Source: Nucisporomicrobium flavum (GTDB lineage Bacteria > Actinomycetota > Actinomycetes > Mycobacteriales > Micromonosporaceae). From it: a DNA stretch of 64,000 nucleotides. Below the pieces are notes generated by a model, which was given only the letters and a program-made list of their open reading frames with translations, searched no databases and had not been told where the DNA came from. The translations under genes and the position numbers were made by a program. Below, piece after piece: positions 17,648 through 30,436 of the stretch (position 1 is its first letter; each line of letters starts with the position of its first letter). The stretch lies in assembly GCF_016464385.1 (NCBI RefSeq), contig NZ_JADMLH010000016.1:62001-126000 (forward strand), written 5' to 3'.

Positions 17648-17699
17648 GGCCCGGCACCCGGCGGCGCGAACCCGTCACGTTCCGCCTAGGCTCTTGGCC

Positions 17700-18428
17700 A
17701 TGGCACGACCCGACGGCCGAGAGCCGGATCAACTCCGTCCCGTGACCCTCACCCGCCGGTGGAGCATCCACCCGGAGGGATCGGTGCTGGTCGAGTTCGG
17801 CAACACCCGCGTCCTGTGCACCGCCAGCGTGACCGAGGGCGTGCCCCGCTGGCGCAAGGGCTCCGGCCTGGGGTGGGTCACCGCCGAATACGCGATGCTG
17901 CCGCGCGCCACGAACACCCGCGGTGACCGCGAGAGCGTCAAGGGCAAGGTCGGCGGCCGCACCCAGGAGATCTCCCGCCTGATCGGGCGCAGCCTGCGCG
18001 CGTGCATCGACCTGAAAGCGCTCGGCGAGAACTCGATCGTCCTGGACTGCGACGTCCTGCAGGCCGACGGCGGCACCCGCACGGCCGCGATCACGGGGGC
18101 CTACGTGGCCCTGCACGACGCGGTGACCTGGCTCGCCGACCGCAAGAAGCTGGCCGGCAAGCCGGCGTCGGTGCTCCACCGCTCGATCCAGGCGGTCAGC
18201 GTCGGCATCATCGCGGGCGAGGCCCGTCTCGACCTGATGTACGACGAGGACGTGGCGGCCGAAGTCGACATGAACGTCGTGTGCACCGGCGACGGCGACT
18301 TCGTCGAGGTCCAGGGCACCGGCGAGGCCAACGTGTTCCGCCGCGACCAGCTCGACGCCCTGCTCGACCTGGGCGTTCTCGGCTGCGCGGAGCTCGCCGC
18401 CGCCCAGCAGAAGGCCCTCGCGTCGTGA
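17700..18428 (+). CDS. rph: Ribonuclease PH
   Basis: Phosphorolytic 3'-5' exoribonuclease that trims tRNA precursor 3' ends, 242 residues, the usual size. Family hallmarks are [13 protein letters not shown] at the N-terminus, [17 protein letters not shown], the phosphate-binding region [17 protein letters not shown], and [18 protein letters not shown] with the metal-binding Asp. The ATG at 17700 was chosen over a TTG two codons earlier. Its TGA overlaps the GTG of rdgB as GTGA, so the two are translationally coupled. DnaA boxes lie upstream. Confidence 0.97.
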   Translation: MARPDGREPDQLRPVTLTRRWSIHPEGSVLVEFGNTRVLCTASVTEGVPRWRKGSGLGWVTAEYAMLPRATNTRGDRESVKGKVGGRTQEISRLIGRSLRACIDLKALGENSIVLDCDVLQADGGTRTAAITGAYVALHDAVTWLADRKKLAGKPASVLHRSIQAVSVGIIAGEARLDLMYDEDVAAEVDMNVVCTGDGDFVEVQGTGEANVFRRDQLDALLDLGVLGCAELAAAQQKALAS

Positions 18429-19039
18429 GCGCCCGCCTGCTGCTGGCCACGGCCAACAAGAAGAAGCTCGTCGAGCTGCAGCGCATCCTCGACCTCGCGC
18501 TCGGCACCGGGCGGACGCAGCTCGTCGGGCTCGGCGACTTCCCCGACTATCCGGACGTGCCGGAGACCGGTCTCACGTTCGGGGAGAACGCGCTCATCAA
18601 GGCCCGCGAGGGAGCGTCGCGCACCGGCCTGCCCACGGTCGCCGACGACTCGGGCCTCGCCGTGGACGCCCTCAACGGCATGCCCGGCGTCTTCAGCGCC
18701 CGCTGGTCCGGCGGGCACGGCGACGATCAGGCGAACCTCGACCTCGTCCTGGCCCAGATCGGCGACGTGGCGGACGAGCACCGCGGCGGCGCCTTCGTCT
18801 GCGCGGCGGCCCTGGTCCTGCCCAACGGCCGCGAACACCTCGTCGAGGGCCGCCAGACCGGACGCATCCTGCGGGCCCGGCGCGGCACGGGAGGCTTCGG
18901 GTACGACCCGATCTTCCTGGGCGACGGCCAGGACCGGACCAACGCGGAGCTCAGCCCGGCGGAGAAGGACGCGATCAGCCACCGGGGGAAGGCCTTCCGG
19001 GAGCTGGCGAAGGTGATCGCCAAGGAACTGCCCCGCTGA
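18425..19039 (+). CDS. rdgB: XTP/dITP diphosphatase
   Basis: House-cleaning pyrophosphatase that removes non-canonical purine nucleotides (dITP, XTP) from the precursor pool, 204 residues. Signature segments are [33 protein letters not shown], the catalytic-site [24 protein letters not shown], and GGFGYDPIF. The rph-rdgB pair is conserved across actinobacteria. The GTG start is inside the rph stop codon. Confidence 0.97.
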   Translation: MSARLLLATANKKKLVELQRILDLALGTGRTQLVGLGDFPDYPDVPETGLTFGENALIKAREGASRTGLPTVADDSGLAVDALNGMPGVFSARWSGGHGDDQANLDLVLAQIGDVADEHRGGAFVCAAALVLPNGREHLVEGRQTGRILRARRGTGGFGYDPIFLGDGQDRTNAELSPAEKDAISHRGKAFRELAKVIAKELPR

Positions 19040-19352
19040 GCCGTCGAAGGGCCGCCCGAGCGCGCCCGCCCGAGACCGCGCGCCCGCCCGAGCGCGCCCG
19101 CCCGCCCGAGCGCGCCCGCCCGAGACCGCGCGCCCGAGACCGCGCACCCGCCCGAGCCCGCCCGAGCGGCCGAACCTAGCCGTGCCCGCCCGAGCGGCCG
19201 TGCCTGCCCGAGCGGCCGTGCCTGCCCGAGCGGCCGTGCCTGCCCGAGCGGCCGTGCCTGCCCGAGCGGCCGTGCCTGCCCGAGCGGCCGTGCCCGCCGG
19301 CCCGCCCGAGCAGGATCGCCCCGGCGAGACTGCTCCCTCTACCATTCCTGCC
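19040..19352. repeat. Spacer with 18-bp tandem repeats
   Basis: Bases 19055-19180 are a degenerate CGCCCGCCCGAG-rich tract; 19181-19288 hold six tandem copies of the 18-base unit CGTGCCTGCCCGAGCGGC (the first has C for T). The unit is a multiple of three and keeps a long frame open into the lipoprotein gene, but the encoded Ala/Pro/Arg repeats precede a clear signal peptide, so the repeat is judged noncoding. Confidence 0.75.
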
Positions 19353-20603
19353 GTGAGAACACGGGGGATGGTTGCTGTCGTCGCTGCTGTCGGCATGCTC
19401 GCCGCGGCGGGCGGGTGTGATCCCGGGGGCTTGACCGCTCAGGAGGTCGAGGTCGTCGCCGGGGCGGGGGAGAACGACGGTGGCGCTGCCGCGGACGCGT
19501 TCATCGATGGGCGGCTCGTGGACATGATCATGGGCGCTGACGGTGTGCTGCGGGTGCTGACCGAGGAGAGGGAAGCCCTCACCGTGTGGTCCGTGAAGGA
19601 TGCGCGGCTGACCCGGGTGGCCGTTCCGGCGATCAAGGCCGATTACATCAGTCAGGCCACTGCCGGGCCGGGCGGTGATCTGTACCTCGCCATGTGGAAC
19701 GGTAACGGCGGGGTGTGGCGGGTCACGGCTGACGGCGTTGCCGTTCAGACGGTGGGTATCGATCGGGAGACGTACCGGGGGGATCGGAAGCCCGCCCCGG
19801 ATGGTGCGCCGGTTGCCGGGGCGTACGTGCGGTATCTGCACGGGGTCGCGGTGGCCTCCGACGGTCACCTGTTCTTCGCCGAGGAGCGGATCGGGCCGGT
19901 GACGTATCAGCTGGTGCGGACGGACGAGAACGGGAAGTTGCGAACCGTGCTGGGCCGGGATCTGGCCGGGCTCACCGAACGTCAGTGGCGCTCGGCGCGG
20001 AGCAGCACCGGCTTCCCGGACGGCACGCCGGCCCGCCAGATCGCCCTGGAGGGCGGCCTGAACGATCCGCTCGCGGTCGCACCGGACGGCACCCTGTACG
20101 CCGCTCCGGGCCGCCGCAGCGTCGTCGCCGTGCGCGCGGACGGCACGGCCCGCCAGGTGATCGGCAACATCGGCGGCGGGCTCGACGACGGCGTCGAGGA
20201 GGCGGACGAGCCGTTCGAGGATCGCGGGCCGGCGGCCCGGGCGCGGGTGAACCTGGCCGGCGGCGGCACGATCCGCGCCGGGGCGAGCAACGCGAGCCTG
20301 GTCGTGGATTCCACCGGTGACCTGTATCTGACCAGCGTGAACGCCGCGTTCAACCGGCTGCCGGAGACGTTCGACTGGACCGGCGAGGTCAGCGACACCC
20401 AGCGGGAGCTGCTCGAACTGTCCAAGGAGCAGCGCCGCGGCGACTCCGAGGTGTTGCGGGTGCGGCCGGACGGTTCGCTGGCGACGGTGGCCGGGCACGC
20501 CGATGCGGCCGCGGTGGACGACTCCTGGATCTACCTGGCGCGGGCCTTCACCGACGTCGACGGCCACCCCCGCGTGCTCGTGGTGAGAACGAAGAAGGGT
20601 TAG
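19353..20603 (+). CDS. Lipoprotein with predicted beta-propeller
   Basis: A 416-residue secreted protein. Residues 1-22 form a lipoprotein signal ending in the lipobox AAGGC, with Cys22 as the lipidation site. The body holds several NHL/SMP30-like blades ([65 protein letters not shown]), spaced as in propeller proteins. The function is unknown; ligand binding at the outer membrane face is typical. The GTG at 19353 was chosen because the signal peptide starts there. The 3' end overlaps the convergent hutH stop by four bases. Confidence 0.8.
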   Translation: MRTRGMVAVVAAVGMLAAAGGCDPGGLTAQEVEVVAGAGENDGGAAADAFIDGRLVDMIMGADGVLRVLTEEREALTVWSVKDARLTRVAVPAIKADYISQATAGPGGDLYLAMWNGNGGVWRVTADGVAVQTVGIDRETYRGDRKPAPDGAPVAGAYVRYLHGVAVASDGHLFFAEERIGPVTYQLVRTDENGKLRTVLGRDLAGLTERQWRSARSSTGFPDGTPARQIALEGGLNDPLAVAPDGTLYAAPGRRSVVAVRADGTARQVIGNIGGGLDDGVEEADEPFEDRGPAARARVNLAGGGTIRAGASNASLVVDSTGDLYLTSVNAAFNRLPETFDWTGEVSDTQRELLELSKEQRRGDSEVLRVRPDGSLATVAGHADAAAVDDSWIYLARAFTDVDGHPRVLVVRTKKG

Positions 20604-22135
20604 AGCAGGGGCCCGACGGCCGCCTCGATCTCCACCCGCAGCGCCCGCTCCGCGACGACCGTCCGCGCCTGTTCGAGCACCGGTGCCAGGAACCGGTCCG
20701 GCCCCGGCTCGCCGGCGAACCCGCTGACCGCCGCGACCGCCGCCCGTCCCGCCGGGGACGGGTTCAGCGGCGCGCGCAGCTGGATGCCGCGTACGGCCGA
20801 CAGCAGCTCCACCGCCAGCAGGCTGGTCAGGTTGTCCAGGACCGTACGCAGCTTCTTCGCCGCCGCCCAGCCCATGGAGACGTGGTCCTCCTGCATGCCG
20901 CTGGTCGGCAGCGAGTCCACCGACGCCGGGTTGGCCAGGCGCCGGTTCTCCGCGACGATGCCCGCCGCCGTGTACTGGGCGATCATCAGGCCGGAGTTGA
21001 CGCCCGCGTCGGGGGAGAGGAACGGGGGCAGCTCGCGGTTGCGGGCGACGTCGAGGAGCCGGTCGACGCGGCGTTCCGCGATCGCGCCGACCTCCGCGGC
21101 CGCGATGGCGAGGAAGTCCGCGGCGAAGCCGAGCGGCGCCCCGTGGAAGTTCCCCGTCGATTCGACCCGGCCGTCGGTGAGCACGACCGGGTTGTCGACC
21201 ACCGAGCGCAGTTCCCGCGCGGCCGTGGTACGGGCGAACTCCAGGGTGTCGCGGGCCGCGCCGGCCACCTGCGGCGCGCAGCGCATCGAGTACGCGTCCT
21301 GCACAGCGTGCGCGAGGTCGTCGCGGTGGGAGTCCATGATGGCCGAGTCCTGCAGCAGCCGGTGGATGTTCGCGGCCGACGCGGCCTGACCCGGGTGCGG
21401 GCGGATGCTGTGCAGTTCGGGCAGGAACGGGCGTTCCGAGCCGAGCATCGCCTCGATGGCCAGCGCCGCCGTCACGTCCGCCATCGCGAACAGGTGCCCG
21501 GCGTCCTCGATCGCCAGCAGCAGCATGCCCAGCATGCCGTCGGTGCCGTTGATCAGCGCGAGCCCTTCCTTGGCGACCAGGTCCAGCGGCTCGAGGTGCG
21601 CGGCGTGCAGCGCCTGGGCGGCGTCGACGCGGGCGCCGTCCTTGCCGAGCACCCAGCCCTCGCCGAGCAGCACGAGCGCGCAGTGGGCGAGCGGGGCCAG
21701 GTCACCGGAGGCGCCCAGCGAGCCGTGTTCCGGCACCCACGGCGTGATGTCGTGGTTGAGCAGGTCGACGAGCCCCTGCGCGAGCTTCGGCCGTACGCCG
21801 GACAGCCCCAGCGCGAGCGACCGTACCCGCAGCAGCATCATGGCCCGCACCACCTCGCGGGGCATCGGCGCGCCCACCCCGGCCGCGTGGGAGCGGATCA
21901 GCGCGTGCTGCAGCTCGGCCCGGCGCTCGGGGGCGATGGACGTGTTGGCGAGCGCGCCGAAGCCGGTGCTGACGCCGTACACGGGCCGGCCGGAGGCCTC
22001 GATGCTGTCGACGATGGCCCGGCTGCTTGCCATGGCCGCGACGGCTTCCTCGCTGATCTCGACCTTCGCGCCGTGCCGGGCGACGGCGACGACGTCGGCG
22101 GGGGTGATGCCGGTGGGCTGGACGATGACGTTCAT
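20600..22135 (-). CDS. hutH: Histidine ammonia-lyase
   Basis: First enzyme of histidine catabolism: histidine to trans-urocanate plus ammonia. The 511-residue protein has the Ala142-Ser143-Gly144 triad ([14 protein letters not shown]) that cyclises to the MIO electrophile, Tyr53 (VYGVSTGFG), and the [10 protein letters not shown] region. It is the last gene of the hut operon. Its ATG overlaps the hutI stop as ATGA. Confidence 0.97.
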   Translation of the reverse strand: MNVIVQPTGITPADVVAVARHGAKVEISEEAVAAMASSRAIVDSIEASGRPVYGVSTGFGALANTSIAPERRAELQHALIRSHAAGVGAPMPREVVRAMMLLRVRSLALGLSGVRPKLAQGLVDLLNHDITPWVPEHGSLGASGDLAPLAHCALVLLGEGWVLGKDGARVDAAQALHAAHLEPLDLVAKEGLALINGTDGMLGMLLLAIEDAGHLFAMADVTAALAIEAMLGSERPFLPELHSIRPHPGQAASAANIHRLLQDSAIMDSHRDDLAHAVQDAYSMRCAPQVAGAARDTLEFARTTAARELRSVVDNPVVLTDGRVESTGNFHGAPLGFAADFLAIAAAEVGAIAERRVDRLLDVARNRELPPFLSPDAGVNSGLMIAQYTAAGIVAENRRLANPASVDSLPTSGMQEDHVSMGWAAAKKLRTVLDNLTSLLAVELLSAVRGIQLRAPLNPSPAGRAAVAAVSGFAGEPGPDRFLAPVLEQARTVVAERALRVEIEAAVGPLL

Positions 22136-23280
22136 AGAGGCACTCCGTCGTGCAGAACTGTGCTGATGAGCGGGACCCCCGGCCGGTAGGCCAGGTGCAG
22201 GTGGGAGGGGGCGTCGAGGACCACCAGGTCGGCGCGGGCGCCGGGGCGCAGCACGCCGATGTCGTCGCGGCGCAGCGCGCGGGCGCCGCCCGCGGTCGCC
22301 GCCCACAGCGCCTCGGCCGGGGTCATCCGCATCTCGCGGACGGCGAGGGCGATGCAGAACGGCATGGACGACGTGTACGACGACCCGGGGTTGCAGTCGG
22401 TCGCCAGCGCGACGGTCGCACCGGCGTCGAGCAGCCGGCGGGCGTCCGGGTACGGCGACCGAGTGGAGAACTCGGCGCCCGGCAGCAGCGTCGCCACGGT
22501 GCCGGAGCCGGCGAGCGCGTCCACGTCGGCGTCGCTGAGGTGGGTGCAGTGGTCGGCGCTGGCCGCGCCCAGTTCCACGGCGAGGCGTACGCCGGGCCCT
22601 TCGGTGAGCTGGTTCGCGTGGATCCGCAGCCCCAGACCCGCCTTCGCGCCCGCGGTCAGGATCGTGCGCGCCTGGTCGCCGTCGAACGCGCCGCGCTCGC
22701 AGAACACGTCGATCCACCGGGCGTACGGGGCGGCTGCCTCGAGCATCGCCCCGCTGACCAGGGTCACGTAGTCGTCGGGGCGGTCGGCGTACTCGGTGGG
22801 GACGACGTGCGCGCCCAGGTACGTCGTCTCGGCCGTCACCTCGCCGGCGAGGCGCAGGCTGCGGACCTCGTCGGCGACCGTGAGGCCGTACCCGCTCTTC
22901 ATCTCGACCGTTGTGGTGCCCTGCCGGCGCATCTCGGTGAGCAGGCGCCGGACGGCCGACCGCAGGTCGTCGTCGGTGGCGGCGCGGGTCGCGGCGACGG
23001 TGGTCCGGATGCCGCCGCCGGTGTACGGCTCCCCGGCCATGCGCGCGGCGAACTCGGCGGCCCGGTCGCCGGCGAACACGGGGTGCGCGTGACTGTCCAC
23101 GAAGCCCGGTACGACCGCACGGCCCTGCACGTCGAGGCGTTCGTCGGCGGCGGGGGCGTGGGCGGCGGGACCGGTCCAGGCGATGTGGGAGCCGTCCACG
23201 ATGACCGCCGCGTCGTGCAGGGTGCCGGTCGCGGGGTCGTGGGTGACGAGCTCAGCGATGCCGGTGACGAGCAGGCTCAT
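22132..23280 (-). CDS. hutI: Imidazolonepropionase
   Basis: Hydrolyses 4-imidazolone-5-propionate to N-formimino-L-glutamate, the third step of histidine degradation. The 382-residue amidohydrolase has the metal motif [13 protein letters not shown], the His of LRIHANQL, and the Asp in [16 protein letters not shown]. The ATG at 23280 overlaps the hutF stop by four bases. Confidence 0.96.
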   Translation of the reverse strand: MSLLVTGIAELVTHDPATGTLHDAAVIVDGSHIAWTGPAAHAPAADERLDVQGRAVVPGFVDSHAHPVFAGDRAAEFAARMAGEPYTGGGIRTTVAATRAATDDDLRSAVRRLLTEMRRQGTTTVEMKSGYGLTVADEVRSLRLAGEVTAETTYLGAHVVPTEYADRPDDYVTLVSGAMLEAAAPYARWIDVFCERGAFDGDQARTILTAGAKAGLGLRIHANQLTEGPGVRLAVELGAASADHCTHLSDADVDALAGSGTVATLLPGAEFSTRSPYPDARRLLDAGATVALATDCNPGSSYTSSMPFCIALAVREMRMTPAEALWAATAGGARALRRDDIGVLRPGARADLVVLDAPSHLHLAYRPGVPLISTVLHDGVPL

Positions 23281-24551
23281 GGGATTGCCTTCCGCAGGGC
23301 GGCCGGTACGTCGAACGCCGTGTGCCGCCCGGCGTCGACGATCAGCCGGCCGTCGGCGAGCACGTGGGTCACGTCGGCGTTCGTGGCGGCGAAGACCACG
23401 CCGGAGGGGTCGACGCCGGCCGTGCGTACGGAATCGAGGGTGACCGTGACCAGGTCGGCCCGCTTGCCCACCGCGATCTGGCCGGCGTCGTCCCAGCCGA
23501 GCGATGCGTGCGCGGTGGCGGCGGTGAGCAGCTCGCCGGCCGTGAAGTGGCCGCGGCGTTCGGTGGCGAGACGCTCGTCCAGCTCGACCGCGCGGGCCTC
23601 CTCGAACAGGTCGATGACCGCGTGGCTGTCGCTGCCCAGGCTCAGCGGCACGCCCGCGTCCGCGAGCCGCCGCGCCGGTCCGATCCCGTCGGCCAGGTCC
23701 CGCTCGGTGGTCGGGCACAGGCAGACGCCCGTCCCGGTGCTGCTCAGAAGATCCATGTCCTTGCCGGTCAGGTGGGTGGCGTGGACCGCCGTGGTGCCGG
23801 GGCCGAGGACGCCGTGACGGTGCAACAGTTCCGTCGGAGTGCAGCCGTGCACGGCCTCGCACGCCTCGTTCTCTGCCCGCTGCTCGGAGAGGTGCACGTG
23901 CAAGGGCGCCCGCCCGGCGAGACCGGTGAGAAAGGCCGCGGGCACGGCCCGGACCGAGTGCAGGGCGGCACCGATCCGTGCGTGCCCGGCGTCGCGCAGG
24001 GCCGCCGTCCGGGCCAGCCACCCGTCGAGGTCGCCGTCGCCGAAGCGGCGTTGCACCCCCTCGAGCGGCTGACCGTCCACACCGGACGTCAGGTAGAGGG
24101 TGTCGAGCAGGGTGATCCGGATACCCGCGTCCCGCGCCGCCGCCACGAGCGCGTGGCCCATGGCGTTCGGGTCCGCGTACGGGGTGCCGTCCGGGTTGTG
24201 GTGCAGGTAGTGGAACTCGCCGACGCACGTGACGCCGGCCAGGGCCATCTCGCCGTACACGGCCCGGGCCAGCTCGTAGTAGCTGTCGGGGTCGAGGCGG
24301 GCGGCCACCTCGTACATGCGCTCGCGCCACGTCCAGAAACTGCCGCGGTCGTCATGCGTACGCCCGCGCAGCGCGCGATGGAACGCGTGCGAGTGCGCGT
24401 TGGCGAACCCCGGCAGCACGAGCCCGGGCAGCGGGGTGCCGCCCGGTGCCGCGCCCGGGGTCACCGCGGTGAACCGGCCGTCGGCCACGTCGATGGCGAC
24501 GTCGCGCTCGACACGGCCGGCGACCCACGCGTGCTCGGCGAAGTACCTCAC
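23277..24551 (-). CDS. hutF: Formimidoylglutamate deiminase
   Basis: Deiminates N-formimino-L-glutamate to N-formyl-L-glutamate and ammonia, the route used when histidine degradation passes through formylglutamate. The 424-residue amidohydrolase shows [15 protein letters not shown] (metal His pair), [23 protein letters not shown] and [17 protein letters not shown]. The GTG at 24551 overlaps the upstream stop as GTGA, so the start is well placed. The next pathway step would be a formylglutamate hydrolase; the M20 gene directly upstream is the candidate. Confidence 0.94.
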   Translation of the reverse strand: MRYFAEHAWVAGRVERDVAIDVADGRFTAVTPGAAPGGTPLPGLVLPGFANAHSHAFHRALRGRTHDDRGSFWTWRERMYEVAARLDPDSYYELARAVYGEMALAGVTCVGEFHYLHHNPDGTPYADPNAMGHALVAAARDAGIRITLLDTLYLTSGVDGQPLEGVQRRFGDGDLDGWLARTAALRDAGHARIGAALHSVRAVPAAFLTGLAGRAPLHVHLSEQRAENEACEAVHGCTPTELLHRHGVLGPGTTAVHATHLTGKDMDLLSSTGTGVCLCPTTERDLADGIGPARRLADAGVPLSLGSDSHAVIDLFEEARAVELDERLATERRGHFTAGELLTAATAHASLGWDDAGQIAVGKRADLVTVTLDSVRTAGVDPSGVVFAATNADVTHVLADGRLIVDAGRHTAFDVPAALRKAIP

Positions 24552-25728
24552 AGCAGCGCCTCGAGCACGGTCGCGAGCGCCTCGACGCCGGCCGCGCAGT
24601 CCTCGTCGGGGGCGTGCTCGGCGGGGGAGTGCGAGATGCCGGTGGGGTTGCGGACGAACAGCATCGCGGTCGGTACGTGCGCCGACAGCACCCCGGCGTC
24701 GTGCCCCGCCTGGGTCGGCAGGATCGGGGCACCGCCGAGGGTCCCGGCCAGCCGCGCGGCCAGCCCGGTGTCGAAGGTGACCTCCGGTGACACGGACTCC
24801 GGTTCCACCGCCAGCTCGGTGCCGTCCTGCCCGGCCCGTTCGGTGGCCCGCTTCACCACGGCCTCGACGAGCCGGTCCAGCGTGGCGGTGTCCGCGGCGC
24901 GCGCGTCCAGCCAGCCGCGGACCAGCGACGGGATCGCATTCGTGGCGTTGGGTGTCACCTCCACCCGGGCCACCGTGGCGTGGGCGCCGGCCTCCCGGGC
25001 CTCCTCGTTGGCGGCCAGCACGGTGGCCGCGTACGTGAGCATCGGGTCGCGCCGGTCGGCCATCCGCGTGGTGCCGGCGTGGTCGCCGGAGCCGGTGAAG
25101 TCCATCCGCCAGCGCCCGTGCGGCCAGATCGCGCTGGCCACCCCGACCGGCGCGTCCAGCTCGACGAGCGCCCGGCCCTGTTCGATGTGCAGCTCGACGA
25201 CGGCGGAGACCCGGCCCGCGAGGTCCGGCAGCGCGCCGGCCGGCCGTACGCCGAGCGCCTCGCCGAAGGTGATCCCGTCCCGGTCGCGCAGGGCGGCAGC
25301 CTTGTCCGGCGAGATGGCCCCGGTCAGCAGCCGCGAGCCCAGGCACGGTACGCCGAACCGACCGCCCTCCTCCTCGACGAACGCGGCGATGCCCAGCGGC
25401 CGGCCCGGCTCGAAACCCCGCTTCCGCAGCGCGTCCACGGCGAGGAACGCGCTGACGATGCCGAGCGGGCCGTCGTACCCGCCGCCGTGCGGCACCGAGT
25501 CGAAGTGCGAGCCGGTGATCACGGCCCGGTGGCCCCACGGCGTACCCCACCAGGCGAACAGGTTGCCGTTGCCGTCCTCGGTCACCGGCAGGTCGCGCCG
25601 GGCCGCCTGGTTACGGAACCAGTCGCGCAGCACGAGTTCCGGCTCGCTGAGGGCGTACCGGAGATAACCGCCCGTGGAATCGCGGCCGATGGTCGCGATC
25701 TCCTGCCAGAGCCGCGGGAAGGCCGCGC

Positions 25729-25732
<4 letters not shown>
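24548..25732 (-). CDS. M20-family amidohydrolase in the hut operon
   Basis: A 394-residue dinuclear metal hydrolase of the allantoate amidohydrolase / N-carbamoyl-amino-acid hydrolase family. Metal ligands are seen in [29 protein letters not shown] and ELHIEQG, and the dimerisation domain has [11 protein letters not shown]. No allantoin genes are near. It sits between hutU and hutF with ATGA/GTGA overlaps and no HutG is present, so it probably hydrolyses N-formyl-L-glutamate to glutamate and formate. This is inference; annotation pipelines often call such genes allantoate amidohydrolase. Confidence 0.85.
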
Positions 25733-27366
<1,634 letters not shown>

Positions 27367-27377
27367 CCCGTCCTCCT

Positions 27378-28226
27378 TCACGCTTCGAAGATGTGGCGGC
27401 GGGCGGCCGTCGCCTCGAACTGCTCCAGGCGGCGCTGCGCCGGCTCCGGCGCGGCGTCACACATGGCCTGCAGCACCACCATGGCCAGCGCCATCGGGCC
27501 GGTGTGCAGGTCGAACACGAGCTGGGTGCCGACCGGCGCGCTGAGCACCACGTCGGCGGTCTCGGCGACCGGGCTGACCCCCGAGTCGGTGAGCGCGACC
27601 ACGGCCAGCCCGGCGTCCTTCGCCTCCCGGATCGCGTCGAGCGTCTCCCGCGGGTAGCGCGGCAGCACGACCGCCAGCAGGGCGCTCGCCCCGGCGGCCC
27701 GGGCCTGGTCGATCCGGTCCAGCAGCATCGTCCCGCCGCTGTCCAGCACCCGGACGTCCGGATGCACTTTCGCGGCGAAATATCCGAAGTACGCGGCCAG
27801 CGGCGCGGCCGCCCGCAACCCCAGCACGGGCAACGGCCGGCTGGCCGCGAGCAGCCCGGCGGCCCGTTCGACGGCCCCGAGGTCGCTCAGCTCGTCGGCC
27901 ATCCGTTCCAGATGCCGGGTCTCCGCCCGCAGCGCCCGCTGCATCGCGTTCTCCCCGCCGTCGGGCTGCCCGGCCGGCACCCCGGCCAGCGCCCGCAGCT
28001 CCCGGCGCAGCGCGGGATAGCCGGCGTACCCGAGTGCCATCGCGAACCGGGTCACCGACGGCTGGGACACCCCGGCCAGCTCGGCCACCTCGGCCGCGGA
28101 CAGGTACGCCGCCGACGGCCCGTGGTGCACGAGGCTCTGCGCGATGCGTCGCTGCGTCGGGGTGAGCCGGGCGCCCTGGAAGAGATCGAGCACCCGCCCA
28201 CCTGGCCTGACCGCTGCGTCATTCAC
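27378..28226 (-). CDS. RpiR/MurR-family regulator, probable hut regulator
   Basis: A 282-residue regulator with an N-terminal HTH_6 domain ([36 protein letters not shown]) and a C-terminal SIS sugar-isomerase-like domain ([39 protein letters not shown]). SIS domains bind phosphosugars or related effectors. As first gene of the operon it probably controls hutU-M20-hutF-hutI-hutH and itself; the effector in this setting may be a pathway intermediate. The GTG at 28226 opens the frame. Confidence 0.88.
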   Translation of the reverse strand: MNDAAVRPGGRVLDLFQGARLTPTQRRIAQSLVHHGPSAAYLSAAEVAELAGVSQPSVTRFAMALGYAGYPALRRELRALAGVPAGQPDGGENAMQRALRAETRHLERMADELSDLGAVERAAGLLAASRPLPVLGLRAAAPLAAYFGYFAAKVHPDVRVLDSGGTMLLDRIDQARAAGASALLAVVLPRYPRETLDAIREAKDAGLAVVALTDSGVSPVAETADVVLSAPVGTQLVFDLHTGPMALAMVVLQAMCDAAPEPAQRRLEQFEATAARRHIFEA

Positions 28227-28235
28227 ACAAGCAGA

Positions 28236-28256
28236 CTATGCATAAAAACTTTCACA
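28236..28256 (-). promoter_or_regulatory. AT-rich promoter/operator of the hut operon
   Basis: An island of low GC directly upstream of the RpiR-type gene contains the palindrome TATGCATA (28237-28244) followed by an A tract. On the coding strand it reads GTGTGAAAGTTTTTATGCAT, with a TGAAAG half-site. RpiR-type proteins often use AT-rich, TGAAA-containing operators. Placement 10-30 bases before the start suggests promoter and operator overlap. Confidence 0.4.
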
Positions 28257-28370
28257 CCGCTAGTACCACTTCGGTGTCTGTCGAGAAAACCTGGCGACTG
28301 GCCGATCCCTGTCGGATAGCGGACTCCGGCAAGGGTTGTCGGCCGCCCGGCCTCGCTGGACCCTGTTCCG

Positions 28371-30431
28371 GTGCTCGGATGGTTACGTCGGCCCCGGTTT
28401 CTTCTGCTGACCGCGGCCCTGCTGTCGGCTGTGGTGGCCGGATTGCTGTTCCTCGTTCACGAAGGGCGGGAGAAGTCGGACCAGTGGGCCAGCATCGCCG
28501 CGGTGGTCTTCGCCGTGATCACGCTGGCGGACACCCTGCTGACCCGGGTCTGGAAAGGCGGCCGCCCGCTGCCGGTGACCGACGACATGGTCACCGAGGC
28601 GGCCGCGAACCTCGTTCGGGCGGAGCGGCGACGACGTCGCTCGGAGTACGAACTGCGCCGGATCGAGGATCCATGGCCGCTTCCGATCCGCTGGGCCCGA
28701 ACCTCGAACGCGCGCTCGGTGACAGCGCGGTGGCGGGCGCTCCGGCGCACCGATGCCCCCGAGCCGTTCCTGCCGGACGGCGTGTTCACCGGCATTGCCG
28801 ACGCGTACAGCGACCCGAGGTGCCCGGGACGGGTGGTGGTGCTCGGCGATGCCGGGTCCGGGAAGAGCATGCTGGCTCTGCGACTGGTACGTGACCTGGC
28901 GGATCGCTGGGCCGAGCCCGCGCGGATCCCGGTGCTCGCCTCCCTCTCGCAGTGGAATCCCGAGGTGGAGAGCCTGGAGGTCTGGCTGGCCGGCCGGCTG
29001 TGCGAGGAGAACTGGGAACTGCGCCGGGAGATCCAGACCCCGGACGGTGGCCGGCGTACCCTCGCCGCCGAGTTGCTCTCCCGCGATCTCGTCCTGCCGG
29101 TGCTCGACGGCTTCGACGAGTTGGCCGTGGAGCGCCGGGCGGCGGCGTTGCGCCACCTCGACGAAGTGTTCGGGCAGGCTCGCCCCTTCGTGCTGACCAG
29201 CACGTTCGACGGATACCGATCGGCAGGCGTCGTGGTGCGGCGCACGTCGGTCGTCGAGATCCTCCCGCTGGATCCCCGTGAGGTCGCCGATTTCCTCCAC
29301 GACGGCGACCGGACGACCCGGGTGTACGAGCACCTGGCCTCGGGCTGCCCGTCACCGCTCGCGGACGCGCTGTCCTCGCCCTTGGCGGTCTGGTTGGCCG
29401 GTCGCATCTACGGCGCGGAGGACGCCGATCCCGACGAGCTGCTGGATGCTGCCTGGGCCACCGACCGGTCCGGCATCGAACGTCATCTGCTGAGCCGCTT
29501 CATCCCTTCCGCGTACGCGATCGGGCCCCGGGAGACGCTCCGCACGCAGATGCAGATCCGGCGGGTGACCCGGCATCTCACGGCTGTCGCCGCTCATCTC
29601 GAGCGGAGCGGCCGGCGAGGCTTCGCCTGGTGGCGTCTCCGCGACGAGATGACTGGCCCGCAGTTGTTGTTCAACCTCGGCCTGCTGCCGCTCTCGATCG
29701 TCCTGATCGGCCTGCGGCTGGCCGGCGTCGATCTCGACGACGTGGGACAGGGCATCTTCCTGGGCTTGCTGATCGGTGCTGCCTTCAGCGTGCCGACCTG
29801 GTTGAAGCGCGGGCCGAACCCGATGCCGCGCCGCCTCACCCTGGCCACGATCCGGTCCCGGCGCTGGATGTTGTGGCTGGGACTGCTGATCGCGGCGGCG
29901 TTCGGGTTCGGGTTCGGGGTGCCGTTCGGCCTGCACGCCGGGCCGCTCACCGGGCTCGTGGTCGGTGCCGGCTTCGCCGGGCTGGCCTTCGTCATCGTCG
30001 GCGTCAGCGTGGACACGTCGCCGGCGCGCGCCGGCAGTCCGGCCGAAACGCTGCGCGACGACCGGCGGTTCGCGCTCAGCATGGGAGCTCTGTACGCGGC
30101 GATGTCGGCGACGGGATCCGCAACTGTGATCGGGCCGGTCGGAGGTGCCGTCGCCGGCGTCACCGGGGCGGTCGTCATCGCCGGCTCCGGCGAGTGGTTG
30201 CCGTTCTGCCTGATTCGCGCCTGGTGGGCGCTGACCGGCCGTACCCCCTGGCGTCTGATGACGTTCCTGCACGACGCGAACAGCCGTGGCGTGCTGCGCA
30301 CCTCCGGCGGCTACTACGAGTTCCGGCATGCCGCGTTGCAGCAGCACCTGACCACGAAGACGCCGGCCGCCGTTCCGGCCCTGGCCGAAGCGACGGTGGC
30401 CGGCGGCCAGGACAGGCCCTGGGTGTCCTGA
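28371..30431 (+). CDS. Membrane-anchored NACHT-type NTPase
   Basis: A 686-residue STAND NTPase. Two N-terminal transmembrane helices (about residues 8-30 and 40-58) precede a NACHT core with Walker A GDAGSGKS (159-166) and Walker B VLPVLDGFDE (241-250), whose extra Asp/Glu is NACHT-like. Winged-helix sequence follows, then roughly five to six helices (430-606) and a short cytosolic tail. Related membrane NACHT proteins are common in actinomycetes; some bacterial NACHTs act in phage defence, but the role here is unknown. The GTG start lacks a clear ribosome-binding site. It stands alone, beside a decayed gene. Confidence 0.85.
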   Translation: MLGWLRRPRFLLLTAALLSAVVAGLLFLVHEGREKSDQWASIAAVVFAVITLADTLLTRVWKGGRPLPVTDDMVTEAAANLVRAERRRRRSEYELRRIEDPWPLPIRWARTSNARSVTARWRALRRTDAPEPFLPDGVFTGIADAYSDPRCPGRVVVLGDAGSGKSMLALRLVRDLADRWAEPARIPVLASLSQWNPEVESLEVWLAGRLCEENWELRREIQTPDGGRRTLAAELLSRDLVLPVLDGFDELAVERRAAALRHLDEVFGQARPFVLTSTFDGYRSAGVVVRRTSVVEILPLDPREVADFLHDGDRTTRVYEHLASGCPSPLADALSSPLAVWLAGRIYGAEDADPDELLDAAWATDRSGIERHLLSRFIPSAYAIGPRETLRTQMQIRRVTRHLTAVAAHLERSGRRGFAWWRLRDEMTGPQLLFNLGLLPLSIVLIGLRLAGVDLDDVGQGIFLGLLIGAAFSVPTWLKRGPNPMPRRLTLATIRSRRWMLWLGLLIAAAFGFGFGVPFGLHAGPLTGLVVGAGFAGLAFVIVGVSVDTSPARAGSPAETLRDDRRFALSMGALYAAMSATGSATVIGPVGGAVAGVTGAVVIAGSGEWLPFCLIRAWWALTGRTPWRLMTFLHDANSRGVLRTSGGYYEFRHAALQQHLTTKTPAAVPALAEATVAGGQDRPWVS

Positions 30432-30436
30432 ATGGC

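Noticed and set aside
17461-17699. Replication origin
   Set aside because: Although DnaA boxes are present, there are only four, no AT-rich unwinding element is seen, and dnaA, dnaN or parAB are not nearby.
19182-19352. N-terminal extension of the lipoprotein gene through the tandem repeats
   Set aside because: A lipoprotein signal peptide must be at the N-terminus; the extension would add nearly 60 Ala/Pro/Arg-rich residues before it.
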